Assembly (NCBI RefSeq): GCF_000516555.1
Contig: NZ_AZSJ01000007.1
Span: forward strand, 1,103,836-1,167,835
From: Afipia sp. P52-10
Lineage (GTDB): Bacteria > Pseudomonadota > Alphaproteobacteria > Rhizobiales > Xanthobacteraceae
Length of the DNA stretch: 64,000 nucleotides
Direction of reading: 5' to 3'
In this document: positions 53,551 through 62,903 of the stretch, piece by piece
Layout of the letters: each line of letters opens with the position of its first letter
Numbering within the stretch: position 1 is the stretch's first letter
Position numbers and translations under genes: made by a program
Notes under the pieces: model-generated
What the model was told of the DNA's origin: nothing
The model's input: the letters and a program-made list of their open reading frames with translations, nothing else
The model's database searches: none

Positions 53551-54690
53551 TCAAGCGTGGCGTGAGCGGGCGATGAACGCCAGCGCGACGATCATGATCG
53601 CAACTGCAACATAACCGGTCGCCAGATAGTGGGCCTGCACGAACAAGGCTGAGCCGATCGCCGAGCCGATCGCCTGGCCGGTATAAAGCGCCGATGTGTT
53701 CAGCGCGACCGCCGAGCCGGCCTGCGCGGGGGCGGCTGCGACGAGCCGCGCCTGCTGCATCGAGTTGGCTGCAGCAAAACCAAGCCCCCAGACGAAGATC
53801 CCGGCGACCATCCAGACGTAGTGTCCGGCACTGGCCGCCCAAATGGCGATGCCGGTTCCGACCGAAAGGGTCGACAGCAGCGACGTGCGGAACGCGCCGA
53901 GCCCGCCGACCACTTGTGTCGCCGCGACGTTGCCAAGGAAGCCGCCGATGCCATAGAGCGCAAAAGCAATGCCGATCCCGTTCGGATCCGCCTGGGTGAA
54001 ATGCGCCAGCAGCGGACCGATGAAGGTGAAGATCACGAACTGCCCGCTCATCTGCAGGATCGTGATGAACAGCAGCACCTGCACGAGACGGTTGCGAAAC
54101 AAGTCGCCCCACGCCTTCAGGTCCACCGCCGGCGTGTGCAGCTTGGGCGGAAGCCGCCATGCGAGCAATGCGCAGCTCACCGCCGCCATGATCGCGATCA
54201 CCACGAAGCCGTACTGCCAGCCGAACCGGCTGGCGATCGCAGTCATCAGCGGCAATCCGGCGGCGGCCGCCAACGACCAGCCGAGAAAGACATAGGCGAT
54301 CGTACTCGATCGCCGCTCGACCGGCGCGATCAAGCCGACGACCGCGGCGGCTTGCGGCGTGAACGGCGCCGCGGCCGCCAGCATGACGAGGCGCAGCAAC
54401 AGCACAGCCGCAAACGACGTCGTCAGCGTCGAGACGAGGTGCGTGACGATCACCACCAGCAGGATAACGCAGAGCAGTTTGCGCCGGTCCATCCGGCTCG
54501 TGGCCCAGGAGAGCAACGGCGAGCACAGACACAGGACCGCGGCGCCCAGTGTAACCAGCAGGCTCGTCTGGCCGATCCCAACGCCGAGATCGCGCGACAA
54601 TTCGTTCAGCATGCCCGCGGGGGCCATGATGCTCGTGCCAATGACGAAGTTGCCAAGCAGCAACGCCGTGGGGACAAAACGGGCGTTCAA
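53551..54690 (-). CDS. MFS transporter (AraJ/Cmx-like), copy B
   Basis: A 379-residue major facilitator closely related in sequence to the downstream copy: MNARFVPTALLLGNFVIGTS, CSPLLSWATSRMDRRKLL, LLRLVMLAAAAPFTPQAAAV and ALNTSALYTGQAIGSAIGS. It lies 207 bp upstream of copy A on the same strand. The two genes look like an old tandem duplication. The intergenic region is AT-richer and may hold a second promoter. Confidence 0.92.
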   Translation of the reverse strand: MNARFVPTALLLGNFVIGTSIMAPAGMLNELSRDLGVGIGQTSLLVTLGAAVLCLCSPLLSWATSRMDRRKLLCVILLVVIVTHLVSTLTTSFAAVLLLRLVMLAAAAPFTPQAAAVVGLIAPVERRSSTIAYVFLGWSLAAAAGLPLMTAIASRFGWQYGFVVIAIMAAVSCALLAWRLPPKLHTPAVDLKAWGDLFRNRLVQVLLFITILQMSGQFVIFTFIGPLLAHFTQADPNGIGIAFALYGIGGFLGNVAATQVVGGLGAFRTSLLSTLSVGTGIAIWAASAGHYVWMVAGIFVWGLGFAAANSMQQARLVAAAPAQAGSAVALNTSALYTGQAIGSAIGSALFVQAHYLATGYVAVAIMIVALAFIARSRHA

Positions 54691-54965
54691 ACGCGCTCTT
54701 TCGGTCTTGAAAGTTCAGGAGGGACAGCCCGGCAGAGGTAAGCAGCCTCAGCGTCCATCGCAATGGCTGCGGTCCACGGGATGTGACGGAAGATGCGTAA
54801 CACGCTGCACGACCGGACCTGGTCACGGCCGCCCCTCGGCCCATTCCCAGAGCCTTAGACCTAAGCCCTGAAGCCTGGTTTGCCGTTGCTTTGGCTCCAA
54901 CCGCTGCTATACAGCGGCTTCGCTTACCTGCGTCCGTTCGCAGGAGTGAGCAGAAGGAGATGCAT

Positions 54966-57005
54966 ATGGCTGACAAACCTGTTTCCGCGTCGGGCTTCCA
55001 GTACACGCTGAGCAACCTGAAACCCGTCGAATCGCGCGCGATCACCCTGACTTTTCCGGACGGCGCGCGCCGCGAATTCCCAAGACACACCACCGGCCTC
55101 GATATCGCCAAGGGCATCTCGCCCTCGCTCGCCAAGCGCACGGTGGCGATGGCACTGGACGGCACCCTCACCGATCTCGCCGATCCGATCGAGCGCGATG
55201 CCACGATCGAATTCGTCAACCGCGACGATCCGCGCGCGCTGGAATTGATCCGGCACGACTGCGCCCACGTCCTGGCGGAGGCGGTGCAATCGCTCTGGCC
55301 CGGCACCCAGGTCACCATCGGCCCGGTGATCGAGAACGGCTTCTACTACGACTTCTTCCGCAACGAGCCGTTCACGCCGGAAGACTTCGACGCCATCGAG
55401 AAGAAAATGCGCGAGATCATTGCCCGCGATGCGCCGTTCACCAAGGAGATCTGGACCCGCGACCAGACCAAGCAGGTCTTCAAGGACAAGGGCGAGCTGT
55501 TCAAGGTCGAGCTGGTCGACGCCATTCCGGAAGATCAGACCATCCGCATCTACAAGCAGGGCGACTGGTTCGATCTCTGCCGCGGCCCGCACATGACCTC
55601 GACCGGCAAGGTCGGCAACGCCTTCAAGCTGATGAAGGTGGCAGGCGCCTATTGGCGCGGCGACAGCAACAATCCGATGCTGACGCGCATCTATGGCACC
55701 GCCTTCGCAAAGCAGGACGACCTCGACGCCTACCTTAAGCAGCTCGAGGAAGCGGAGAAGCGCGACCATCGCCGCCTCGGCCGCGAACTCGACCTGTTCC
55801 ACTTCCAGGAGGAAGGTCCGGGCGTCGTGTTCTGGCATCCGAAGGGCTGGACCATGTTCCAGGCGCTGGTTGCCTACATGCGCCGCCGGCTCGCCGGCGA
55901 CTACGACGAGGTGAACGCGCCGCAGATCCTCGACAAGGAATTGTGGGAGACCTCCGGCCACTGGGGCTGGTATCGCGAGAACATGTTCGCAGCGCAGTCG
56001 GCGGGAGAAGAGGCCGAGGACAAACGCTGGTTCGTGCTGAAGCCGATGAACTGCCCCGGCCATGTGCAGATCTTCAAGCACGGCTTGAAGAGCTATCGCG
56101 ACCTGCCCCTGCGCCTGGCCGAGTTCGGCATCGTCCATCGCTATGAAGCGTCGGGCGCGATGCACGGGCTGATGCGCGTGCGCGGCTTCACCCAGGACGA
56201 CGCGCATGTGTTCTGCACCGAGGAGCAGCTTGCCGAGGAATGCCTCAAGATCAACGAGCTGATCCTGTCCACCTACTCGGACTTCGATTTCGGCGACATC
56301 GTCGTCAAGCTGTCGACTCGCCCCGAGAAACGCGTCGGCACCGACGAGATGTGGGATCACGCCGAGCGCGTGATGGCCACTGTGCTGTCGCAGATCGAGG
56401 CGCAGTCGGGCGGCCGCATCAAGACTGCGATCAATCCGGGCGAAGGCGCGTTCTACGGACCGAAGTTCGAATACGTGCTGCGTGACGCGATCGGCCGTGA
56501 CTGGCAGTGCGGCACGACGCAGGTGGATTTCAACCTGCCGGAGCGGTTCGGCGCGTTCTACATCGACGCCGATGGTTCGAAGAAGCCGCCGGTGATGGTG
56601 CATCGGGCGATCTGCGGCTCGATGGAACGCTTCCTCGGCATCCTGATCGAGCACTATGCGGGCAACTTCCCGCTCTGGCTTGCGCCGACGCAAGCGGTCG
56701 TCACCACCATCACCTCCGAAGGCGACGAGTACGCCAAGAAGGTGCTGGCGGCGGCTCGCCGCGCCGGCCTGCGCACCGAGATCGATCTTCGCAACGAGAA
56801 GATCAATTACAAGGTGCGCGAGCACTCGCTGGCGAAGATTCCGGCGCTGCTGGTGGTCGGCAAGAAGGAAGCCGAGCAGCACACGGTGTCGATCCGCCGC
56901 CTCGGCTCGGAGCGTCAGCAGGTGATGCCGCTCAACGAGGCGCTGAAGGCGCTGGTCGAGGAAGCAACCCCGCCGGACGTGAGGCGGCTCCGCGACCTCG
57001 CCTAA
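54966..57005 (+). CDS. thrS: threonyl-tRNA synthetase
   Basis: Charges tRNA-Thr. The 679-residue class II enzyme starts with the TGS and editing domains ([40 protein letters not shown] with zinc-type histidines). Class II motifs follow: [60 protein letters not shown], and the anticodon-binding domain. The ATG at 54966 lies 6 nt after GGAG; an ATG six bases earlier is less well spaced. A hairpin (CCGCTG-CTATA-CAGCGG) lies in the leader at about 54901-54917. Essential gene. Confidence 0.96.
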   Translation: MADKPVSASGFQYTLSNLKPVESRAITLTFPDGARREFPRHTTGLDIAKGISPSLAKRTVAMALDGTLTDLADPIERDATIEFVNRDDPRALELIRHDCAHVLAEAVQSLWPGTQVTIGPVIENGFYYDFFRNEPFTPEDFDAIEKKMREIIARDAPFTKEIWTRDQTKQVFKDKGELFKVELVDAIPEDQTIRIYKQGDWFDLCRGPHMTSTGKVGNAFKLMKVAGAYWRGDSNNPMLTRIYGTAFAKQDDLDAYLKQLEEAEKRDHRRLGRELDLFHFQEEGPGVVFWHPKGWTMFQALVAYMRRRLAGDYDEVNAPQILDKELWETSGHWGWYRENMFAAQSAGEEAEDKRWFVLKPMNCPGHVQIFKHGLKSYRDLPLRLAEFGIVHRYEASGAMHGLMRVRGFTQDDAHVFCTEEQLAEECLKINELILSTYSDFDFGDIVVKLSTRPEKRVGTDEMWDHAERVMATVLSQIEAQSGGRIKTAINPGEGAFYGPKFEYVLRDAIGRDWQCGTTQVDFNLPERFGAFYIDADGSKKPPVMVHRAICGSMERFLGILIEHYAGNFPLWLAPTQAVVTTITSEGDEYAKKVLAAARRAGLRTEIDLRNEKINYKVREHSLAKIPALLVVGKKEAEQHTVSIRRLGSERQQVMPLNEALKALVEEATPPDVRRLRDLA

Positions 57006-57141
57006 AACGATCCTCTCTCGCGCCGGCATGCCGGCGCGAGATGGCGTTCCAATTTAGAGCTTTGCCAAACAAGGCACCCTTGCCTTCGCGAGGACCGTGC
57101 CGATATCAGCGCCTGACGCTCATCATTCGTTTGGACCCGGC

Positions 57142-57705
57142 ATGCCCGACATCATCGACCTTCTGAAAACCCGCCGTTCGGTCAAGCCGATGGAGATGGC
57201 CGGCCCCGGCCCCTCGCCCGCCGAACTCGAAACCATCATGATGCTCGGCGCCCGTGTGCCGGATCACGGCAAGCTGGTGCCCTGGCGTTTCATCGTGTTC
57301 GAGGGCGAGGCGCGGGCGAAGGCGGGCGAGATTTTCGCTGCGATCTTCAAGGACAAGAACCCGCAGGCGACCGCGGACCAGATCGATGTGGAACGCAAGC
57401 GGTTCCTGCATGCACCGCTGGTCATCGCCGTGGTCAGCCGCGCCAAGCCGCATGTGAAGATCCCGCTCTGGGAGCAGGAGCTGTCGGCCGGCGCCAGCGT
57501 GATGAACCTCATCATCGCGGCGAACGCGCTCGGCTATGTGGCGAACTGGCTCACCGGCTGGATCGCGTTCGACCGCACAGCGCTAGACGCCCTCGGCCTT
57601 GCACCGGACGAGAAAATGGCAGGCTTCGTGCATATCGGCCGTTCGACCCGGCCGGTCGAAGATCGCGACAGGCCCAAGCTCGCCGACATCGTCACGCGGT
57701 TCTAA
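57142..57705 (+). CDS. nitroreductase family protein (YdjA-like)
   Basis: An FMN-dependent oxidoreductase of 187 aa. Features: IIDLLKTRRSVKPMEMAGPG at the N-terminus, ARVPDHGKLVPWRFIVFEG, LSAGASVMNLIIAANALGY and GWIAFDRTALDALGLAPDEK. This matches YdjA-like NAD(P)H nitroreductases. The start at 57142 fits the family. Its TAA stop lies at the edge of a dispersed repeat copy. Substrate unknown. Confidence 0.93.
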   Translation: MPDIIDLLKTRRSVKPMEMAGPGPSPAELETIMMLGARVPDHGKLVPWRFIVFEGEARAKAGEIFAAIFKDKNPQATADQIDVERKRFLHAPLVIAVVSRAKPHVKIPLWEQELSAGASVMNLIIAANALGYVANWLTGWIAFDRTALDALGLAPDEKMAGFVHIGRSTRPVEDRDRPKLADIVTRF

Positions 57706-57808
57706 AGCGCGATGAGATTGAGATGAATCATCCTCGCGCGCTTTAGCTCATTGTTTAAGCATGATCCATTCGGAAAACCGCTACACACTTTTCCGGATCA
57801 GACGTTAG
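57701..57808. repeat. dispersed double-hairpin repeat, copy 3
   Basis: Same layout as the copy at 15277: TAAAGCGCGATGAGATT...GCGCGCTTTA, then TTTAAGCATGATCC...CGGAAAACCG / CACTTTTCCGGATC. It begins within the nitroreductase stop codon and ends 25 bp before the stop of the convergent GGDEF-EAL gene, so it could serve as the terminator of both. Confidence 0.8.
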
Positions 57809-57832
57809 CCTGCAGCGCCTCGGCCGCGCCGC

Positions 57833-60322
57833 TCAAGCGGCCTGTGATGCGCTGTGGGCGCCGAACCTTGCAATGAGTTGCCGCGCCTCGGATGCCGGCC
57901 GCGCCGGGCTGAACAGGAAACCTTGAACTTCCATGCAGCCTTCGTTGCGCAAGCAATCGAGCTGCGCCGTGGTCTCGACGCCCTCTGCGGTGGTGGTGAT
58001 GCCGAGGCTGCGGCCGAGGCCCGAGATCGCACGGATAATCGCTACGCAATCGGGCCGCTCGGTGACTTCGCTGACGAAGGAACGATCGATCTTGATCTTG
58101 TCGAACGGAAAGCTGCGCAGGTAGCTCAGCGATGAATAGCCGGTGCCGAAATCGTCCATCGAAATACTGACACCGAGCGCGCGGATCTGATGCAGCGTCG
58201 CAAGGTTGGTTTCGGTCTCCGCCAGCAGCACCGACTCGGTGATCTCCAGTTCGAGCCGCTTCGGTTCGAGACCGGAATGCGCCAGCGCGCTGACGACCGT
58301 CTGCACCAGATTGCGGCTGCGGAATTGTGCCGGCGATAGGTTGACCGCGACCTTCACGGACGCAGGCCAATGCGTCGCCTCGGTGCAGGCCTCGCGCAGG
58401 ATCCATTCGCCGATCGGCACGATCAGGCCGATGTCTTCCGCAATCGGGATGAAGTCGCCGGGCGAGATCATGCCGTGCACCGGATGCCGCCAGCGCAGCA
58501 GCGATTCAAATCCCGTGATCTGCCCGGCGGCCAGATCGATCAGCGGCTGATAGTGCAACTCGAATTCGCTACGCGCCAGCGCTTGGCGCAGATCCGCCTC
58601 CATCGTGCGGCGGCGCTGGGCCTGATGATCCATGTCGACCTCGAAGAAGTGATGCGAGCCGCGGCCTTCCGACTTCGCGCGATAGAGCGCCATGTCGGCG
58701 TTGCGCAGGAGTTGGTCCGCACTGTCACCATCCCCCGGCGCAAGCGCAACGCCGATGCTGGCACCGATCACGAGCTCAACGCCGTCGATCAGGTAGCGCT
58801 CGCTGAGGATTTCGATCAGCGCGGCGGCGCGGGCGCTGACATCGTTCGCGCCCTGCACCTTGTCGAGGATGATCGCGAACTCGTCGCCGCCGATGCGCGC
58901 GACCAGCTCGCTTTCCCGCAACGACTGCCGCAGACGCTCGGCCACGCAGCGGAGCAACTGATCGCCCATCGAATGGCCGAACGAGTCGTTGACGTTCTTG
59001 AACAGATCGAGATCGACGCAAAGCACGGCGACGCTGCTCTGCGCATGCGCGCGTGCGAGCGCGGCTTCCAGCCGCTCGCGATAGAGCACGCGGTTCGGCA
59101 GGTCGGTCAGCGCGTCGTGATGGGCCATGTGCGCGATCCGCGCCTCGGCCTTCTTGCGGTCGGTGATGTCCACCGCCGTCACCAGGAAGGCATCGCGATT
59201 GTCGAAGGCGATGCGGCGGCCGCGCGTCAGCACCTCGATCTCGCTGCCATCGGCCTTCACATGACGCCAGCTCCGCGATGACTGGTAGACGTCGCCGAAC
59301 TCGTTGATCGCCGCGAGGTGCGTCTCCCACTCGTCGCGCGGCCAGATATCCTGCAAGCGCATCGTCAGGAAGCCGTCGCGGCTGTAGCCGTAGTGACTGA
59401 CCGCAGCGTCATTGACGCTGAGGAAGCGATGCGTCGTCGCGTCAAACACCCACATCGGCATCGGGTTGTGATCGAACAACAGGCGGAACGACTGCTCCCG
59501 CCGCTTGACGTCGGTGATATCGGTCAATGTCGCCGCGAGCAGATCGCCGATCGCGCCGACGCTGATTTGCAGATAGGAGAGTCCCTCGCCTTTCGGCACG
59601 GTCACCTCGAACTGCTGGCGGCTGCCGGTCTCGAGCACGCTCTGCATCCGTTCGGCCACCTCCGGCTTGGACAGGATCGGATGGCCATCGCCGATCCGCC
59701 GGAATCGCAATTCGTCCATCCGGCTGCGCAACAGGTGGCAGGCCCCCTTGTTCAGATCGAGGATCTGGAAATCGACCGTGCGGCCGTGCGAGTCGCGCAA
59801 CGCCGCCAGCGCCAGAATGCCCTCGCTGGTCGAACCGAAGATCGCGTCGATCAGGTTGTAGCGGGTGCCGCGCTCCTTCACATACACCGCAGCCAGCGGG
59901 CCGCTCCAGCGGCACGCCATCGGCAGCGCCAAAATGTCGTAGGTCTCGACCAGGCCGCCTCGCACCCGGTGCGCGATCGCATGATGCGGCTGTCCCACCT
60001 GCAACGCGTGGCCGACCGCCTCGGTGACGGCGATGCTGGTGTCGAGCGGCAATGCGATCGGCTCGTCGTCGGCCGCGTCCGCCCAGTCGCGCACGTAACG
60101 CCCGGCGCGTGTGATCCCCTCGGCAAGGCCAAGGTCATAGTTCACCAGAAAGAGATGATCGCTCACCCGCCCGAGACTGCCGAGCATCACCTCTTCGAAC
60201 GGAGGCAACGCCACACCGGGCTTCAGCGCAGCCCTCCACTTCCGCTGCAGCAGAGACATATCGTCCAGCACAGGCGGCTGAACCGACGGCTTGCGACGCA
60301 ACGCCGACACCATAACACGCAT
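57833..60322 (-). CDS. PAS-GGDEF-EAL protein (c-di-GMP turnover)
   Basis: An 829-residue protein. Residues 1-260 form an N-terminal sensor region with a PAS-like part (DAIFGSTSEGILALAALRD); 275-390 is a PAS/PAC domain (FRLLFDHNPMPMWVFDATTH). The GGDEF domain has ARIGGDEFAIILDKVQG, with RESE in place of the RxxD inhibitory site. The EAL domain keeps the metal and substrate residues: GFESLLRW, VNLSPAQFR, MDDFGTGYSSLSYL, KIKIDRSFV, AEGVET, so it is probably an active phosphodiesterase. No signal or membrane segment, so it is soluble. A PilZ receptor is encoded at 31008. Confidence 0.93.
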   Translation of the reverse strand: MRVMVSALRRKPSVQPPVLDDMSLLQRKWRAALKPGVALPPFEEVMLGSLGRVSDHLFLVNYDLGLAEGITRAGRYVRDWADAADDEPIALPLDTSIAVTEAVGHALQVGQPHHAIAHRVRGGLVETYDILALPMACRWSGPLAAVYVKERGTRYNLIDAIFGSTSEGILALAALRDSHGRTVDFQILDLNKGACHLLRSRMDELRFRRIGDGHPILSKPEVAERMQSVLETGSRQQFEVTVPKGEGLSYLQISVGAIGDLLAATLTDITDVKRREQSFRLLFDHNPMPMWVFDATTHRFLSVNDAAVSHYGYSRDGFLTMRLQDIWPRDEWETHLAAINEFGDVYQSSRSWRHVKADGSEIEVLTRGRRIAFDNRDAFLVTAVDITDRKKAEARIAHMAHHDALTDLPNRVLYRERLEAALARAHAQSSVAVLCVDLDLFKNVNDSFGHSMGDQLLRCVAERLRQSLRESELVARIGGDEFAIILDKVQGANDVSARAAALIEILSERYLIDGVELVIGASIGVALAPGDGDSADQLLRNADMALYRAKSEGRGSHHFFEVDMDHQAQRRRTMEADLRQALARSEFELHYQPLIDLAAGQITGFESLLRWRHPVHGMISPGDFIPIAEDIGLIVPIGEWILREACTEATHWPASVKVAVNLSPAQFRSRNLVQTVVSALAHSGLEPKRLELEITESVLLAETETNLATLHQIRALGVSISMDDFGTGYSSLSYLRSFPFDKIKIDRSFVSEVTERPDCVAIIRAISGLGRSLGITTTAEGVETTAQLDCLRNEGCMEVQGFLFSPARPASEARQLIARFGAHSASQAA

Positions 60323-60475
60323 CCCCAGTACCCAATCGGTCAGCGCGCAATGTTTGGTTCCGGCGTTAAGGCAAGGTAAAGGGCTACTGCATGAGTGCAG
60401 CCGAGCCGCATTATGACACTTTTAAGATGAGCGATGGTTACCGGCGGAAGACGGAGGCCGGATCAATCCAAGTGA

Positions 60476-61570
60476 TCACTTCGACAGCACTTCGATTTCG
60501 CCATCGACGCCGTTGACGACGTCGAAGTTGCGTTCGAACACGCGGCCCTCGTTTCGGGCGATTGCGCGATACTGGCCCTCGGCCAGGACCACGCGCGGAA
60601 ACGCGCCGATCGATTCCTTGACGATGTCGCCGCCCGGCGTCAGCACCGACCACGACGTGTTGGCGAGCGCCTCGCCGCCGCGCTCGGAGACGAGTTTCAG
60701 CACGATCAGCGCAGCGCGATGGGTGACGGTCACGTCGGTCAGCTTGCCCGCCTGCACGCGGATGTCCGAGCGCACGACCGAGTTGCCGTCGCCGTAGTTG
60801 GAGATGATGTAGTAGTTGCCCTCGGGGATCAGCGCGATATCACCGGAGGGAACGTTCTGCGCGATCGGCGTTTTCTCCTCGGCGTCGAACTGGCTGCCCT
60901 TATAGATGTTGAAGGTCACCTGCCCGGATGGAATGCGGGTGGTGCCGACGCGGCCCTCGATGCGCAAGCCACCCGCCGGAATTTCGAAGGACTCCCGCAT
61001 CGTATCCTGGCGCAGCGTCACCGGGCGAACGGCGCTGGCAAGCCCGAGGCTCGCATGCACGACGTAGCTCCCCGGCGGCAGCACGATGTTCGGCGTCGGT
61101 GAGCGCTCCTCCCGCACCAGACGGAAGACGCCGCTCGGATCCGGCCTGTCGGCATAAATCCGCCAGATCACCCCGCCGGTGACGGCGGGCAGATCCTTGC
61201 CGAACTTGGCGCTGAGCGCGAGCACGGCCTGCTGCGGGTTCGCGGGCGGGGTTGCGGCACCAGCCGGCGCGGATGCGGACGGAACCGGCGCGGGCGCAGC
61301 CCCCGGCGGCGCCAGGATCGATTGCGGCAGGGCCGGCGCGGCGGCCGCCCCGGAGGACGGCGCAAGATTGGCGGCGCCGCCGATATCTGGCATCGGGACC
61401 GCGGCCGGCGGCACCGGCGGCGGGGACTCCCCGAAAATCTGCGCCTGCGCGGGGACCGCCAAGGCGAGCGCACCGGCGAGCCACAGCGGCCCAAACCGTA
61501 CATAGACACCGATTCGCCCGGCTGACCGCCCGAACCGCTCGTTCGCTGATATTGCCGCCCCGATCATCAC
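60476..61570 (-). CDS. exported hypothetical protein with Pro/Ala linker
   Basis: A 364-residue protein with a signal peptide (FGPLWLAGALALAVPAQAQ), a Pro/Ala-rich linker (about residues 46-110; PPVPPAAVPMPD, SGAAAAPALPQS) and a C-terminal region of repeated beta-strand segments (GSYVVHASLGLASAVRPVTL, GRVGTTRIPSGQVTFNIY, YIISNYGDGNSVVRSDIRV, GQYRAIARNEGRVFERNF) like carboxypeptidase-regulatory/Ig-like domains. No enzyme motif is seen. It may be a periplasmic or surface protein. Function unknown. Confidence 0.75.
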   Translation of the reverse strand: MMIGAAISANERFGRSAGRIGVYVRFGPLWLAGALALAVPAQAQIFGESPPPVPPAAVPMPDIGGAANLAPSSGAAAAPALPQSILAPPGAAPAPVPSASAPAGAATPPANPQQAVLALSAKFGKDLPAVTGGVIWRIYADRPDPSGVFRLVREERSPTPNIVLPPGSYVVHASLGLASAVRPVTLRQDTMRESFEIPAGGLRIEGRVGTTRIPSGQVTFNIYKGSQFDAEEKTPIAQNVPSGDIALIPEGNYYIISNYGDGNSVVRSDIRVQAGKLTDVTVTHRAALIVLKLVSERGGEALANTSWSVLTPGGDIVKESIGAFPRVVLAEGQYRAIARNEGRVFERNFDVVNGVDGEIEVLSK

Positions 61571-61795
61571 CCGCTTCTCGACCGAAAACGCGGCAAATTC
61601 AAGCCTGTGCGGACCCGAGCAGCCGTCCTTGCCATAGCTTTGCCGTGGCGCGCACTGATAGTGGTGTGGACAAACTGCAAGGCGGCAACGAATAGGTTAC
61701 TTGGCCGGGATATTGGAACCGGTACGAGCAATTCCTATTTTCTCAGGGCATTGCGACACTCGCAACGGCAACGAGATACGAGGCAGGGCTTCAGC

Positions 61796-62872
61796 GTGCT
61801 TGAGAACTGGTTCAGGCAAAAGAACGGCGCGCCCAAGAACAAGGTCGGTCTTGGTCCATCGCGCCGTCCGGTGATCGGGCTTGCGCTCGGTGGCGGCGCT
61901 GCGCGCGGCTTCGCGCATATCGGCATCCTGCGCACGCTCTTGGCGCGCGGCATCACTCCGGACATCGTCGTCGGCACCTCGATCGGCGCGGCTGTCGGCG
62001 GCGCCTATGCCGCCGGCCACCTCGACGAGTTCGAGACGTGGGCGCGAAGCCTGCAGCCGCGCAGCGTGTTCAGCTATCTCGACATTCAGCTCAACGGCTC
62101 CGGCCTGATCGGCGGCGGCCGACTCGCGGCCGAGCTGGAGCAAGCGATGGGCCGTCGCCTGATCGAGGACCTCCCGGCGAAATTTGCCGCCATCGCCACT
62201 GAAATCACCACCGGCCACGAGATCTGGCTGACACATGGGCGGCTGGTGGATGCCTTGCGCGCGTCCTACGCCCTGCCCGGAATCTTTTCGCCTGTGATGG
62301 TCGGCGACCGCTGGCTGGTGGACGGCGCGCTGGTCAATCCCGTGCCAGTCTCGACGGCGCGCGCGCTCGGCGCCGAGATCGTCATCGCGGTCAATCTCAG
62401 CGCCGACAGCTTCGGTCACGGTGGAACGATCGCATCTTACGGTACCCCGCCCGATGTCGCGCTCGAGGAGGAATTTCCCCCCGAGACTGCGAAGACCGGC
62501 TTCAGCAAATTCTTCTCCGCCGAACGGACGATGAAGCGCGAATTCTTCGGCAGTGTCAGCCGGCCCGGCATCTCCACGGTGATGGTGGAAGCGTTCAACA
62601 TCATGCAGGACCGCATCACCCGTGCCCGCTTGGCCGGCGACCCGCCCGATGTCCTGATCTCGCCGCGCGTCGGCAAGATCGGCTGGTTCGAGTTCCACCG
62701 TGCGGAGGAAACCATCGCGCACGGCCAGCGCGCAGCCGAGCGCACCATCGAATCGATCGAAGAAGCGATCGCGATCCTCGCGCCCGATTACGTTGCCGCA
62801 ACCGATCCGGCGGAGACGGACGCGCCGAAGGACAACGGCGACACTGGCGAGCAGCAACAGGCAGCCGGCTAA
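61796..62872 (+). CDS. patatin-like phospholipase / acyl hydrolase
   Basis: A lipid acyl hydrolase-type protein of 358 aa with a Ser-Asp dyad: oxyanion loop LGGGAARGFAHIGIL, nucleophile elbow GTSIG (Ser62) and catalytic Asp in LVDGALVNPVP. The GTG at 61796 follows AGGCAGGGCTTCAGC; the open frame upstream starts 189 bp earlier without family similarity. The protein has a long C-terminal region (SVSRPGISTVMVEAFNIMQD). Bacterial patatins of this type include housekeeping lipid hydrolases. Divergent from the exported hypothetical. Confidence 0.9.
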   Translation: MLENWFRQKNGAPKNKVGLGPSRRPVIGLALGGGAARGFAHIGILRTLLARGITPDIVVGTSIGAAVGGAYAAGHLDEFETWARSLQPRSVFSYLDIQLNGSGLIGGGRLAAELEQAMGRRLIEDLPAKFAAIATEITTGHEIWLTHGRLVDALRASYALPGIFSPVMVGDRWLVDGALVNPVPVSTARALGAEIVIAVNLSADSFGHGGTIASYGTPPDVALEEEFPPETAKTGFSKFFSAERTMKREFFGSVSRPGISTVMVEAFNIMQDRITRARLAGDPPDVLISPRVGKIGWFEFHRAEETIAHGQRAAERTIESIEEAIAILAPDYVAATDPAETDAPKDNGDTGEQQQAAG

Positions 62873-62903
62873 CGCGCGAGTGCTTCATTCGCGACCGGGC
62901 GTC

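Noticed and set aside
53537-55318. Long minus-strand frame overlapping the second MFS gene and the thrS start
   Set aside because: It crosses two real genes in another frame and its product has no recognisable domain.
54924-57029. Very long minus-strand open frame opposite thrS
   Set aside because: It is the antisense shadow of an essential, strongly conserved gene; its translation is rich in Arg, Ala, Leu and His and lacks any domain. Long antisense frames are expected at this GC content.
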